In this document: positions 8,508-20,955 of the stretch, piece by piece
How positions within the stretch are numbered: the first letter of the stretch is position 1
Layout: every line of letters begins with the position of its first letter
DNA from: Entamoeba invadens IP1
Taxonomy: Eukaryota; Evosea; Mastigamoebida; Endamoebidae
Direction: 5' to 3'
DNA: 64,000 bases
NCBI RefSeq assembly: GCF_000330505.1
Contig: NW_004191832.1
Coordinates: 465,202-529,201, forward strand
Notes under the pieces: generated by a model
What the model saw: the letters and a program-made list of their open reading frames with translations, nothing else
The model's database searches: none
What the model was told of the DNA's origin: nothing
Position numbers and translations under genes: made by a program

Positions 8508-10719
8508 CAGTCATTATTCGATATAAGGGAATACCATGTACCAATGTTATTCGATATAAGGGAAAAAATGAGGAATTGTATAATTAACAAATAAATACCT
8601 CGGTTTGTTTTTTGTCACAAAAATATTTTTTTTTATTTTTAATTTTTTTTTAACCAAAATAAACACTTTGCCTATGTCTTGAAAACAATTGGCAATTATT
8701 TTTATCTTAAATGAATAATAAATTTTATAATATATCAAAAAAACAAAGACAAATATATTAACACAATTAACATAATAAATAAAACTTTTGTATCTAACTT
8801 TGTTTCGACTTAAAACTTCAAATAAATCTGTTAAATCATTAAGTTTTAATGCAATCCAAACGTGTTAAAACGAGAACATCATTGATGTTACAAGACAAAA
8901 TAAAAATTATTGAATTAATTGATCTTTATCAAAATACACAGAAAGTAATCGAAGTTGTAAGACAACAACTAAAAATAGTAATTTCTCCAAAGCAAGTTTA
9001 TCATTTGCGTTCAATTTCTAAAGAAACATTGATAAACTTTCCATCCTCGTATAAACGAATAAGAAAACCACAGAACCCGGAACTTGAGGAAGCAATGATC
9101 AATTGGTTTCATGAAGTTCGTGAAGCGGGAATACCAATTGATTATTTTATGTTGGTTTCCCAAGCCAGATGTTTTATTCAAGAACACTCAGATACTATTC
9201 ACCAAGGTGCTTCTATTGGATGGGCCCAAAATTTTTGCAAGAGAAACAATTTTAAAATGTACAAAACTCATGGAGAAGCGGCTTCTGTAGATTTGGTAAA
9301 GGTTCGTCCTCTTTTCGAAGAACTGTTAAAGGTTGTTAATGAGTTCCCCAAAGAAGATGTATACAACGCCGATGAAACTGGTTTGTATTATATGGCTTTG
9401 CCCGAAAGGACACTTGATGATTCACAGAAGAGTGGTTATAAAGTGTCAAAAGCTCGTATTTCTTTAATGATTTGTACTTCTCTCGTGGGAGAGAAAAGAC
9501 CTCTTTTGGTTATCGGACCAACAAAAAACCCAAGATGGTTTAAAGACCCTCACCTTACTATCTTTAAAACAATATACATCAACCAGAAAAAATCATGGAT
9601 GACCACTTATATCTTTCATTATTGGTTGAAATCCTGGGATGACGAAATTGATCGCTTAACTCCAAATAGAACTATTCTTTTAATAGTTGACAATTGTCCC
9701 AGCCACACTTTGACGTTGAAAACAAATAACGAACTTTTTGATCTTGACGAGAGATACGAGTTTAAAGGCAAGGATCAAAAGAATTGTTTCGTATATGAAC
9801 TCACTGGTTTGAGGCATATAGTTCTCACTTTCCTTCCTGAAAATTCAACATCCAAATATCAACCAGATGATGCCGGTATAATTATGTCTTTTAAGAGGCA
9901 TTACCATCGCCTTTTTATGGATGTTGTATTAAGTTCGGTAAACCTCAAGAGAATGTTGCCTACTTTCACAGTTGGTAACGCAATTGAGATTTGTGTAAAT
10001 GCTTGGGATAAAGTGACTAAGATGACAATAACCAATTGTTGGGAACACGCTGGGTTTCGCAATTGCTTTGAAGACTATGACGAAATTATTGATCCTCATT
10101 ATGACTGGGAATTTGAAGGAGAAAATATACCCGCTTCAATGACGAATGAAGAGTATAACAACGACACGAATACTTTGTTAAAAATAAACGAAAAAGAAGT
10201 TGAAGATATCAAAGAAAATATTGAGACGCTTATTGTCCAAAAAGAGCAAATAGATAAAACAATTTTTGAATTACAAAAAAGATTACATAATATTGAACCT
10301 GAAAATGAAGACATTCCTGTAAATGTTAATGAACGGAATGAATCGTAGTTGTCAAGGAAAGTATTCTTTTTGAAAGAATGCAAATACATTCATTGTATTA
10401 TTTCTAAATAAAATTTACTTGTTTATCTATTTTTATTATAAATTTATTATTTTGTTTATTTTAATAAAAATGTTTAATTAAAAATATAATAAAACATGGT
10501 TTTTATATTATTTTATTTGACTTTTTAACTTAGTGACAAATTAATCCAATTATTACCATTTTAAGTTTTTATAATGAAATAACCAACAAAAAGCAAACAC
10601 ATAAATATCTTTTTTTTATTTTTTTTTTCTATTATTCGATATAAGGGCTTCCTCTTATTTTTCTCTCTTATATCGAATAAATCCTTATATCAAATAACCC
10701 TTATATCGAATAATGACTG
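8508..10719 (+). mobile_element. Complete pogo-like (Tc1/mariner superfamily) element
   Basis: The ends are perfect 22-bp inverted repeats (8508-8529 and 10698-10719), reading inward CAGTCATTATTCGATATAAG and two further Gs, with a TA on each side. The core ATTCGATATAAGGG recurs inside both ends: at 8547-8562 on the left, and at 10631-10647, about 10667 and about 10685 on the right in both orientations; these are probable transposase binding sites. The single gene inside is intact, so the element could be mobile. Confidence 0.9.
8849..10348 (+). CDS. Pogo-like DDD transposase, intact
   Basis: The 499-residue protein has the architecture of the CENP-B/pogo/Tigger group. Residues 10-55 look like a helix-turn-helix, residues ~75-140 like a second (Tc5/CENP-B type) DNA-binding domain, followed by the DDE_1 nuclease: D175 in VYNADETGL, D281 in LIVDNCPSH, D341 in YQPDDAG (usually QPLDxG). 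The C-terminal 50 residues form a charged coiled coil. It excises and reinserts the surrounding element at TA dinucleotides. Start is the first ATG, TTTTAATGCAATCC. No stop or frameshift interrupts it, in contrast to nearly every other transposase here. Confidence 0.9.
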   Translation: MQSKRVKTRTSLMLQDKIKIIELIDLYQNTQKVIEVVRQQLKIVISPKQVYHLRSISKETLINFPSSYKRIRKPQNPELEEAMINWFHEVREAGIPIDYFMLVSQARCFIQEHSDTIHQGASIGWAQNFCKRNNFKMYKTHGEAASVDLVKVRPLFEELLKVVNEFPKEDVYNADETGLYYMALPERTLDDSQKSGYKVSKARISLMICTSLVGEKRPLLVIGPTKNPRWFKDPHLTIFKTIYINQKKSWMTTYIFHYWLKSWDDEIDRLTPNRTILLIVDNCPSHTLTLKTNNELFDLDERYEFKGKDQKNCFVYELTGLRHIVLTFLPENSTSKYQPDDAGIIMSFKRHYHRLFMDVVLSSVNLKRMLPTFTVGNAIEICVNAWDKVTKMTITNCWEHAGFRNCFEDYDEIIDPHYDWEFEGENIPASMTNEEYNNDTNTLLKINEKEVEDIKENIETLIVQKEQIDKTIFELQKRLHNIEPENEDIPVNVNERNES

Positions 10720-10721
10720 TA

Positions 10722-12235
10722 TATGTTTTTAACTTCTTTTGTTGAATTATATTTTTTATAAAATATAAACTCTGACCATAATTTTTGAAAAGTATTTTTT
10801 ATATTGTTTTTTAATTAATCGTGTTTTTAATAGTCCATTAATTTTTTATCAATTTCTCTTCAAATATTATTAAGTTTATAATATTTATGTTCAATCACTC
10901 TATTACATAACACCAAAAAAAACCAGTAGTTTTTGTGTTTTGTCGGCAACGGCATTTAAGTTATTGACCATCTTGTGAATTTCTATAATTATTTTAAAAC
11001 TAGAACAAGAGTCACAAAAATGGTCTGGTATATGTGAAATTTTTTTTCAACACAATTCAAGTTGAATTCAAGTTAGTTTAATAACATTGTGTATTAACTT
11101 CACTACTATCTGGTATTACTACTTCAACTAGTTTTGTTTTAAATAAGCACTATTTCCAGTTCATTAAAAAATTTTAAAAAAGGTCGTTTTTTTCAAGTTC
11201 GGCACAATTTTCAAAAATGAATTTGGCATCACAGTCTTGATTCACTATCACTTTGACTTTTTTCATGTTTTACACAACCGAAATGCGTTATTTCAAATTA
11301 TTTTGACAGAAGACAAAATTTCAGTTTTGTTTGACAACTGAAATTGAAATCATTGAAACAGCATAAACAATTTCAATGATTATCAGTGACTTTGATATAA
11401 TTTGGATGCTTCTTATTTTAAAAGTAAAGACAATCAATTATTTGTGAAATAACTTTCTCTTTGGTTTATTATTTTTAACTTTTGATAAAATATAATGGAC
11501 GTTTTTGCACACTTTAAATTTTGTGTTTTTTTCTTTTTTACTCCTTATTAGAAACAAATCAGAGAAAGGTATTAGGTTCGACATGGATTATTGTGTTGTA
11601 GTACGTATATGATTTTTAGTCAGAATGAATTTAAATAATGGTTCATATTATGGGCTTATTCGAACTGGGTCGATACAAAAAATTCAATAATAAACTCACG
11701 TTTTTTACAAACAAAAATAATTAAAAAATATTCCACTGAAGCGAGAAAATATTTTGCAATAATAATTAACTTATTAATTAAATATTTGTTAAAATATAAG
11801 TAATAATCAAAAATTATATTTTAGTCAGAAAAATTTATTTATTATTAATTACCTTAAACACAAAGTCTAAAAACGACGTGAATAAGTTTAACATATAATA
11901 CTAAGGCACTTAAATACATTTTAATAATAGTTTTTTTAATTACAATGTTAAAACTATTATTTTTACTTCTTAGAATTAATTTGTCTATGTTTTTTTGGTC
12001 AATTGTAACTATAAGTGCATGTCACAACAATACACTACAAATATTTTGTGTTTGTATTTTACAAATTTGAATTTTTAGATTTTTATTTGTACATTAAAAT
12101 TTGTTGTTTTACAAAGGTGAAGTTTTTAATTTTAGCATTAAACATAAATACTTTCTTAACTGATGGTAACTATTGCATTCATTGCAATTCCTATCAACCG
12201 AACAACTCGAAAGTGTTATATCGAGACATTAGTAT
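10722..12235. other. A+T-rich stretch without a supported gene
   Basis: Short frames only. A small inverted repeat (CATTGAAACAGC... TTTCAATG) lies near 11350-11380. No RNA gene, TIR or family motif was recognised. Confidence 0.5.
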
Positions 12236-12239
12236 TTGT

Positions 12240-12580
12240 TTTCATTAACCAATAAGCTGTTATATTTTTCGCACTTGAAACAAAGACAAATTGATTTTTC
12301 ACACTTACCAATAGTACTGCATTTGAAACACCTATTTATTTCCAAAAAGTATCTCAACAAATGTGTTGCCAGTTGACTGACTCGAAAACTTTCTACATGT
12401 TTGTGTTGTCCTGTTCCAAAACATATATTGTACACCCACCAAAAAACCTATTCAAACACTTGAAACACTTGTCAATTTTAAGTGAGCATGCTGTGTTTCC
12501 TTTTATCAATTTGCATTAGTTGCGGTTGTGATCTATGTGTTGATAAAACTCATGCTTAGCACTCTGTACAATGTTCATTT
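12240..12580 (-). pseudogene. CXXC-rich surface receptor relic
   Basis: Minus-strand frames contain CFKCSTIGKCEKSICLCFKC and, in another frame, DKCFKCLNRF, the Cys-x-x-Cys spacing of Entamoeba TMK ectodomains. Frames are broken and no start is credible. Probably a fragment of a TMK-family ectodomain, oriented against the neighbouring kinase relic. Confidence 0.35.
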
Positions 12581-12689
12581 TTACACAAAATATTACGTTT
12601 TAACTGATGCTATAATTGTGACAATTTAAAAAAAAATCAATAGAATTTGAGGTTTTTTAGCGCTAAATTACTCATGAATTGAAGATAAT

Positions 12690-13350
12690 ATCGTGTTGGT
12701 TTCGGCTAGTTTAAAGAAAGGGATAAAGTCCCAACTTTACAATATAAAAAATGATGAGAAGGAGATCAAGACTGCATTTGACCCAGACAAGTCGATTGAT
12801 AAGGAAAAATAATGAATATTTGTTTGGTGTAATTTATTAAGGGAAATTAAGAGGTATAGAAGTTGCCATTAATAAGATGAAAGAGTTTAGAAATGATAAA
12901 ATAAAAGTCGACTAATTCAAGAAGAAAGTAGCTAAATCAAACAAATTTAAAATGAATTTGTCTACTATTATAGTGTTGTGTTTATACCTAACAAAATATC
13001 TACAGTCAACTAATTGCGACCTGTGGTTATTAAAACGATTTGATAAAACAAAAAAGGCTAAAATAGTCGTGGATAAGTATTACATTAAGTCAATATATGA
13101 TGCCGCAAATGGGTTACTCTATTTTAACACAGCGGGATATTGTACAATGAGATATCAAGTCTGATGATATCTTGATGTTTTCATTTAAAAAGCAATTGAT
13201 ACAAATGCTAAATTGACTGATTTTGGGTCATCACAAAATGTCAATGTGTTGATTAAGAACATAATATTCACAAAGGGAGTTGTTACTCCAAAATATATGT
13301 CGCCTGAAGTGCTTAATCAAATAAAACAAGAAAAGTTCTGATAATTATTC
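12690..13350 (+). pseudogene. TMK-family protein kinase relic
   Basis: Pieces of a TKL-type kinase domain appear in order across several frames: GKLRGIEVAINKMKEF (glycine loop exit and the AIKK lysine strand), then RDIKSDDILMF (catalytic loop), LTDFGSSQNVNVL (DFG), FTKGVVTPKYMSPEVL (activation segment and APE). The DFG and APE blocks closely match the kinase at 18929-20950 (LTDFGSSRNVNML, YMAPEIL), so this is a decayed relative. Stops and frame changes occur between all blocks, and the aspartate of HRD is in a broken context. Confidence 0.7.
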
Positions 13351-13359
13351 CTTTGTTGT

Positions 13360-15930
13360 TATCATAGATGAGTGCTTTTAACGAAAGCATATTTACAAGC
13401 CAAGAATTAACACAACCCTACAAATTTGCATACTATATATCTACCGGACGTCTTTCATCACGATGTAAATATATTACAAACTATGATTATGAAATTATCA
13501 AAAAAGATTTTGGGGAATATTCCAAGTAAAATAATACAAATAACAAGAATTGCTAACACATTGAAAGAGTATTAAAAACTTTTGTTAATGATTAATTTAA
13601 AACATGGTATATCCGAAAAAAATATAATCACAACTCTAAACAACATTATTAAATGGTTTGTTGTACTATTTTCGATTTATTTTCAGTAAAAAAAACGAAA
13701 AAGTCGCACCACTAATTTAAAGACTTCTCTTTTTAAGTTCATTTTTAAGATCCGTTGTTACCCATCGACACAATCTCCGCTCCCATAACAGCTGTAAAGA
13801 CCTCTCGATGGACTTATGAGTTCAAATGACGTTCTCGCGCTTTGACCAATAAGTTTTCATTTCTGTCTTCATTTCAGGAAACCCTAGTTGTCCATTGAGG
13901 TACTTAGTGTGAAGAAAGTCATTTGTGAATTAGTCGAACTGGCTTTTCACAATTTGTTCTTTTTGTCCAATATTTCAGATAAAGTAACAAGAAGAGTTTA
14001 ACCTTTTAGACACCTTTTTTCTTCTATGTGGCACTGACCAGGCGTTTAAGATTGTCGAGCAAATCAACGTTTTTGGAGTGATTTTGTTGTTTTTTAAGTG
14101 GTTGAATATTTCAAAAACTTTCCTTTTGGTTCTAAAGTATAATCTATGAAACAGAAATTTACAATCAAAATACTTTCTTTCAGTGCTTTTGGTTATTTAG
14201 AACAGAAGATGGACCCGATAGTTTGGATGATGGTGATGACTATATCGATTTCTTTTCATTTGTTGCCTTCAAACAGTGTCAAAAATAAAGGTATTGTTGA
14301 TGGTGCAAAATTTGTAAGACCCACACACTAAGATGTAATTGCTGATTGTAAGTTCTTCACTTTATAATGCCTGTAATAAACTCCCATAGACACCAATACT
14401 CTTATTCCAACACAAAGTAGTTATAAAAGAATGTTCAAAAAATGATCGAGTGTATCTTTCATTTTTACACTTTTTGAAGAGTGGAGTTCACTTTTCGAAA
14501 GTTGGTCACATACATCTTCGGGTATTGCTTAAAACGACTTGTCCCTGTTTGTGTGATCGACTCAAGAGAACTCAAGTAAGATGATTAAATGACAACAAAC
14601 ACCCTTTTGGATTCCAACATCAGGCATCCCATGTTTAATTTTAAAATTTTTTTGGTTTGTTTTATTATGTTAAAAAATAATAAGTTCATTGAATTAACGT
14701 ACTATTGTTGTTAGTAAAGAAATCAATATATTTGTTATAAAGTAATTAAACAACATTGATGCAAAGATTATTAAGAAATGAGAGTATTGTGTTCTCAATA
14801 CAACATATTGAGAATTGTTCAGTTGTCGTGAAAAGACACTCATCACCATTTGGTTTATTTTTGTTACTTGAAGTGCATTCATTGCACTTCTGTGGTTTTG
14901 AATTGTACGACTTGGAATTAAATTTCATTTTATAAATAGGGGAACGTTTGATATATCAAATTATATTGTATAATATCTGTAAAATTATAACACAACTCAC
15001 AACATTTTGTGAATATGAAATTTTTATTTTGATGATACACATCTTACTACTCGGCATATTCATACTCTGAACACGTGTTGCACTTGTCAAATGTAATATT
15101 GATGACACATTATTTATCATTTCTTGTTCAAAATTCGACATCTTCGTTATAGCTACCCTTGACATTACATTTTATATTTTTAAAACGGGTTTAACACAAC
15201 TCAAATAATTCTCCTCGTAGTTCAATAAATCTATATTGATTGCTTAAAATGCAGCCGGGTAGGCACAACCACTAGCCGTAGGTCGAAACAGTTTGCATTT
15301 TTCAGCAAGTTAATTAACATCAATATAATCATTGTTTGTTGTGTCAAAATAATACCAAAAGCATATGTAACACAACTCCCTCTATTACCATATCAACTTA
15401 AGCACCTTTTTTATATTGTAGACAGCACCGCTTTAGATAATACCATTATACCATTTGTCACACCCAGTGTTGCTGTTTTCTTTGTAGTAAACAATCTTCA
15501 TTTAATTGTAACATACCTAATCACATTCACGATATGTTCCAAGTGAATATAATAAATTACTTTAAAAGCAATCGCCTTGTTTATCGATTGCAATTTCTTG
15601 GATTCCATTAAATTGTGTTTTGTTTTCATCATTTTGTGCTTTTTTCAATTTGAACATTTTAAAATAATTAGGAAGGAATTATGAAAATACAAAATGGATA
15701 TATTAACTAACTATGTGTTGTTGAATATGCGTTATCTTCACCTCGAGCGCATTTATGTAGTTTTTCAATATGAATATAGTAAAACTGCAATGGATATATC
15801 TGACTATTATGCACGACCAAAAAGAAGATAATACCTATCGAAACACAGCACCAAACAGTTTGAAAGTAAAACACATCTTTTATTAACTTTTGATGCTTGA
15901 TTTGGCTTTTATGAAAACCAGTTAAAATAT
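13360..15930. other. A+T-rich region with unidentified coding debris
   Basis: No complete gene. The stretch 13730-14000 is less A+T-rich and reads on the minus strand as short protein-like pieces (YLNGQLGFPEMKTEMKTYW), and 14860-15300 has scattered cysteines on the minus strand, as in CXXC receptor debris. Nothing could be named. Confidence 0.35.
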
Positions 15931-15938
15931 ACAACATA

Positions 15939-16150
15939 GAGTTATTCTGAACGTTGTCCCTCAGTTTTTAAATATTAATAACTGAAATATATCGGGAAAT
16001 TTTTCGAAACGCCAGAAAAACATTGTTTCAGTTTTTTTTACCGTTTTTATGATTTATTACCTTATTTCCAATTTTTTAAAGATTTTTTGTGTATTTATTA
16101 TTGCAAAAGGGACGATGTTTGAGGAAAGGACAACGTTTAGAGAATGACTC
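15939..16150. mobile_element. Small TA-flanked MITE
   Basis: Imperfect inverted ends: GAGTTATTCTGAACGTTGTC at the left and, read inward from the right, GAGTCATTCTCTAAACGTTG, with TA on each side (15937-15938 and 16151-16152). The 212-bp interior has no coding capacity. A Tc1/mariner-type non-autonomous element is the likely origin. Confidence 0.6.
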
Positions 16151-16154
16151 TAAT

Positions 16155-18570
16155 TGTTTTTTCCTTTTGACTGTTAAAGGAAAAATATATAAAATTGAAT
16201 AACTGTAATTTATAATAACAAATAGATTTTATTTTTATTTATTTTTATCATAAATCAAAAAATGTGTTTTTTTTCCAAAACAATAAAATAACATGAAAGT
16301 GTGAATTAAAAATCAAAAAAATATCTGAAAGGAAATCATTAACATGAAAAATAAATAACAATGAAATTTTATAAATATAAATTTATATTAATAAAATAAG
16401 TTCAAAATAAAAAAATAAAGGAAATAAACAAGAACAATTATGATTTGATACAAAATAAGTGTTTATAAACTGAAAAAACAGTTTGTACGATGCTATTTAA
16501 CTTAATTGTGAAATATTAAATATATATTTACACAAAAAGTATAAACTAAAATGGATTGGACATGCAGTCGACCAGCTACTGGACAATTCAAAATGGTATT
16601 TATACTGCCAATTATGTATTGTATTGGAGTCTTATATCTCAAAATATTTCATTCAAATATTTTGGTATTAACAGCATTTTATATAACGAAACTCAATTCT
16701 TTTTTCAAGTGCTGACTTGTTAAATATTTATTTACAATACATTTTTCTGAACAACATTTACTATATTTGGTTTGTTATAAACGATGATGTATTTTATTGT
16801 ATATTCAAATTATTTTATCTGCTTATTTAATACAATTTGCAATTGAGCATTATATGTGGCTTTATTTATTAATAAAGCTAGAAAATATTTACGTACAATT
16901 ATGCTAAGTCTAATATACAATATTAAACGTGTATTTTACAACGCGTTTTTTACAACCGCTTAAAAATGAAATGAATACAAAGTGAATGTGGAAATGGGTT
17001 GTTTGGACTGATTCCAAATTCAAAACGCCGTATTGTTGTTAAATATAATTATTTAGTTGACAATATATGTTGTGGTAAATGTGTTGATTTATCTAATATT
17101 TAGTGAATCAACATCAACAATTATGACCAATTCGATATTCCAAAAGCCAAATAACATGTCAAAATTTCAAAATACATATGAAAATATATGAATCTGTCGA
17201 ATACTGACGAATATGTACATCATGCTGCTACTCTGATTAACATGAAAATTGCTTGATTGTGTTCACGTGTTAATTGTCGTTATTTTTGATACTTTTGTTT
17301 GTTTAAAACGTTTTTAATAAAAATGTTATATGTGTGCATAACAATTTTTAGTAATTTTTCAATTATTGAAAAAATAACCACAAAATAAAAATAAAATATT
17401 ATTTATTTTTAACATCTAAACAAACATAATTATAAACCTATTAAATATTCCAATTTTATTTATTTTTTATTTTCCTTAAAATTATTTTTCTGAGCAAGAT
17501 ATTTCTCAAATCATTTCAATTTCGTTTTTTGATATACAAATGTTTGCATTTCCAATTACAATAACATGTATGTGTTTACTGTTAAGTGTGACAACAATAA
17601 ACGTAAAGAAATTGTTAATACGGAAGTNNNNNNNNNNNNNNNNNNNNNNNNNNNNNNNNNNNNNNNNNNNNNNNNNNNNNNNNNNNNNNNNNNNNNNNNN
17701 NNNNNNNNNNNNNNNNNNNNNNNNNNNGTTACTTTCTCCCCATTCTTTAATTATTTTTAAAGTATGAGTGAAGTTTTTAATATTGGTTGGGACTAAATTG
17801 TGTTTTGAAAAGATGGAACTGGTCAAAAGCTTATTATTTCGTTAATGTTTTGATATTTGGGGAAGACTATTTCAATATAGACAATATTTAAAATGTATAT
17901 ATATATAGGATTGTTAATTATTCTGAAGATTAAAAAAACATTAGTAAATTCTTTTTTTTTTCTTTTACATAATACAGAAATTTCTGTATTGTGTAAAAGA
18001 AATAATAAAGCATTTGAATATGTTAAATTGTAAAAATAAATGGCAAATGGGTTGTTGATATAGATGATTATGATAAATCATATACCAATATTGTCGATTA
18101 TGCGAATGTCCTTCTGAAAATAATGGGTTACATTGAAGATGTTGTCAAAAATAAAACTCATTTTTGAGAATTATTAAGGAGAATAATGAGTTGGACATGT
18201 ATAACAAGCTTGAAGCGTAATAAAAATTGTACATTTTTAATATTTACCAAGTAGATTACAATTAAAAATAATTGTTTTTAAATAAACGAGCTGTTTTTAT
18301 GTTGTGTTAAAATTTTTTTAAATAAACAAGTTTAAAATTAGAGTTAGTTACAATGTATCTTCTTTATGAAACAGACAAATAAATGAATCGTAAATGTGAA
18401 AACACTAAACAACTTAAATAACATTGAATTTATTTTAAGTGTTTTACAAAATAAACAATCTCGATTTTATAGAGCTAACATAAATTATTACAATAGTTAT
18501 TTATATCAAAACAATATTAATTATATTAAACAGACATATTTATAACTCTAATTTTTAAAAATAAATATAC
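16155..18570. other. A+T-rich region without a supported gene, containing the assembly gap
   Basis: No gene recognised on either side of the gap. A minor protein-like stretch lies at 18040-18230 on the plus strand (KWVVDIDDYDKSYTNIVDYA, then a stop), too short to name. A 16-bp hairpin with AATACAGAAATTTCTGTATT is at about 17970. Confidence 0.4.
17628..17727. other. Assembly gap, 100 N
   Basis: Exactly 100 unknown bases, the usual placeholder for a gap of unknown size. Frames running across it are artefacts. Confidence 0.99.
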
Positions 18571-18928
18571 AATTTTTATTAACAAACAACACAACCAGGC
18601 GTATTAATTTTTTTGCCTCGTTTTTGTTTTAAAAAACAGGGAGCTGGTGTTAACTTTTTCCCAAAAACACATTTATTTAAAAAACATTCTATAAAATAAG
18701 ACTGAAGCATTTTTAGAATTCGGCATTCACCGTGTAAATTTTGGTAAACGCCTGGTTGTGACAAGCAATAATATTAAATAAATATAAATTGTAATCAAAA
18801 AAGTTAAATACACTTGTACACATCATAAAAATTTAACTTAGATTATTAATATATAAATTTTATTGAATATAACAATTTTGGATTAAACCCATATAAAACA
18901 TATTAATAGAACTGAGTATATTATCAAT

Positions 18929-20955
18929 TCAACAATTTTCAAGTTGCTCTCTCGCAGCTTCTATTGTGATTCTATCTTCTTTGTTGTGGGTCCAACAGTT
19001 TGATATTAGTTTATACTGTTCATCAGTTATACAATCCACTTTTTGTAAGCGATTTCCATTGTTAACAAAGTCTGCAATTTTCCATGGATATTTGAATTCA
19101 CTTTTTGGAAATGCTTCCTTCCAAAAAATTGTCTCGAACATAGTGATTGCAAACGAATAAATGTCTGCACTCTTTTTGTACTTATCTTGTTTCAAAATCT
19201 CGGGTGCCATGTAAGTTGGTGTTCCTACACCCTTTGTGAATGTCATGTTAGTTTGCAGCATATTCACATTTCTTGATGACCCAAAATCAGTCAATTTTGC
19301 ATTAACCTTCTCGTTTATTTCAAGTGATAACACAAGGAAGTTGTCTGGTTTGATGTCTCTGTGTAAAATGCCATTTTCGTCTAAATACTGAATGCCTTTT
19401 GCTGCATCTAGTAAAAATTTCATTCGCAACTTCATCACTTTTTTGTGTTTGATCAAATCTTGAATTGATCCATATGATGCGAATTCGGTGACCATGCACA
19501 CCTTACTTGGTATAAATACAGCGCCATAGAAGTGTATGATGTATTCACATCGGAATTTGTCAAGTATCGCAACTTCTTTCTCAAATTCTGCAAGTCCACT
19601 TTCATAATTATCAAGTTGTTTCATCTTTTTGATTGCAACACAGACGCCTCTGTATTGCCCTTTATAAACTATTCCGAAACTTCCTTCGCCAAGCTTCTCG
19701 TCTTCTGTTATTTCTCTGTAATTCAATTTAGTTGTTTGTTCCGTCTCGATTTTCATTTCCATTTTTGCGTTTTCAATGACACCAGTTGCTATATTTAACG
19801 AAGTGATCGCCACACTTTCTTTAGTAACACAAGTACACAACGGCTTAATAATTATTTCAAACTCACAAGCATATCCAGGCTTCAATGTGACAAATGGTGG
19901 CACACTTCTTATTTCATAATAGTCACACCCTTCCATCACACTGAATTGTACTTTCAAGTTGCTTTTAGACACATTTCCAAGACATAACAAATCTCTTGTT
20001 TCACAATCGACTTTCAGTGGGTGATTGTTATCCAAATCAAATTTCAGTGTTGTTTTGTTTGTCACTAAATTTGCACTCAATGTGACCATCTCAATGTTTG
20101 ACCGACTCATTTTGAAGTTGCAAATGTTCTGTTCTTTCTTCTTTTGTTTTCTTTTTTGTATCATTGATATCACAATTGGTATTAAAGCAATAATAAACAC
20201 TATTATCACAAAAGTGACTGTTATTGGCACGCCAACCACCAATCCATAATTTGTCTCTTTGACACAATAATCACCAACATCATTTGGTTTGTGAAATCCT
20301 TCACATTCTGTGCACTTTGAATTGTTCGCAGACAGACAAAATTCGACATTTTTATAATCCACACACTGTAAGTCAACCAACACATAGTCCTTTTCAACAC
20401 AGCTTTTACAGCTTTGATCATTGTCACATGAGATGCAATTTTCAAAACAACTCTTGCAAATGTAATCATACAAGTAATGTCCATCCTCACACTTCAGACA
20501 CCCAAATGGCGTTTTTGTTATGCAGTTAGTCAAGTTGTCATATGATACACACAATTTACTTTTACTTCCTGAAAGTCTGAAATATTCATTTTGGCAAGTC
20601 AAACAAGAAGCACCATCAACACAAGTACCACATGACTCATCACAAGAAATACAATCAGTTTTTTGTTTATAGTACTTGTCTTTGCAAATTGCACACCCAC
20701 CACCCGTCGGCAGTGTCAATTTACATTTTGTAAACAAATTGCCAAGCGGTTCACATGTAAAGGTGGATGATAGGTAATACTGTGGATCGCATGTTAAGCA
20801 ATATGTTGTGTTGTAACACTTATCACAATGATTAGAACACAACTCACATTCATTGTTAATGTTATAGTAACCAGAATTGCATCTTTCACACCCTTTGTTA
20901 TTTCGATTAAAACAGGAAGTTTCAACAAATTTCATCACTTGTTTTGTGTTTGTAA
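18929..20955 (-). CDS. TMK-family kinase: last CXXC repeats, membrane segment and kinase domain (3' part, intact)
   Basis: In the 691-codon frame that ends here, residues ~30-250 are CXXC repeats, residues 254-282 form one hydrophobic membrane helix followed by a Lys/Arg-rich stop-transfer, residues ~300-400 look like an immunoglobulin/MSP-like beta domain (VPPFVTLKPGYACEFEIII), and residues ~430-691 are a TKL kinase: GEGSFG 439-444, the AIKK lysine ~460, HRDIKPDN 548-555, DFG 573-575, APE ~600. All catalytic residues are present. Entamoeba TMKs are surface receptors thought to sense the environment, with the kinase in the cytosol. The reading frame is lost near 20955 at a run of eight T, so this part joins a longer broken gene upstream. 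The stop is followed by ATTGATAAT. Confidence 0.85.

Noticed and set aside
17506..17826. Open frames across the run of N on both strands
   Set aside because: They depend on 100 unknown bases and have no family character.
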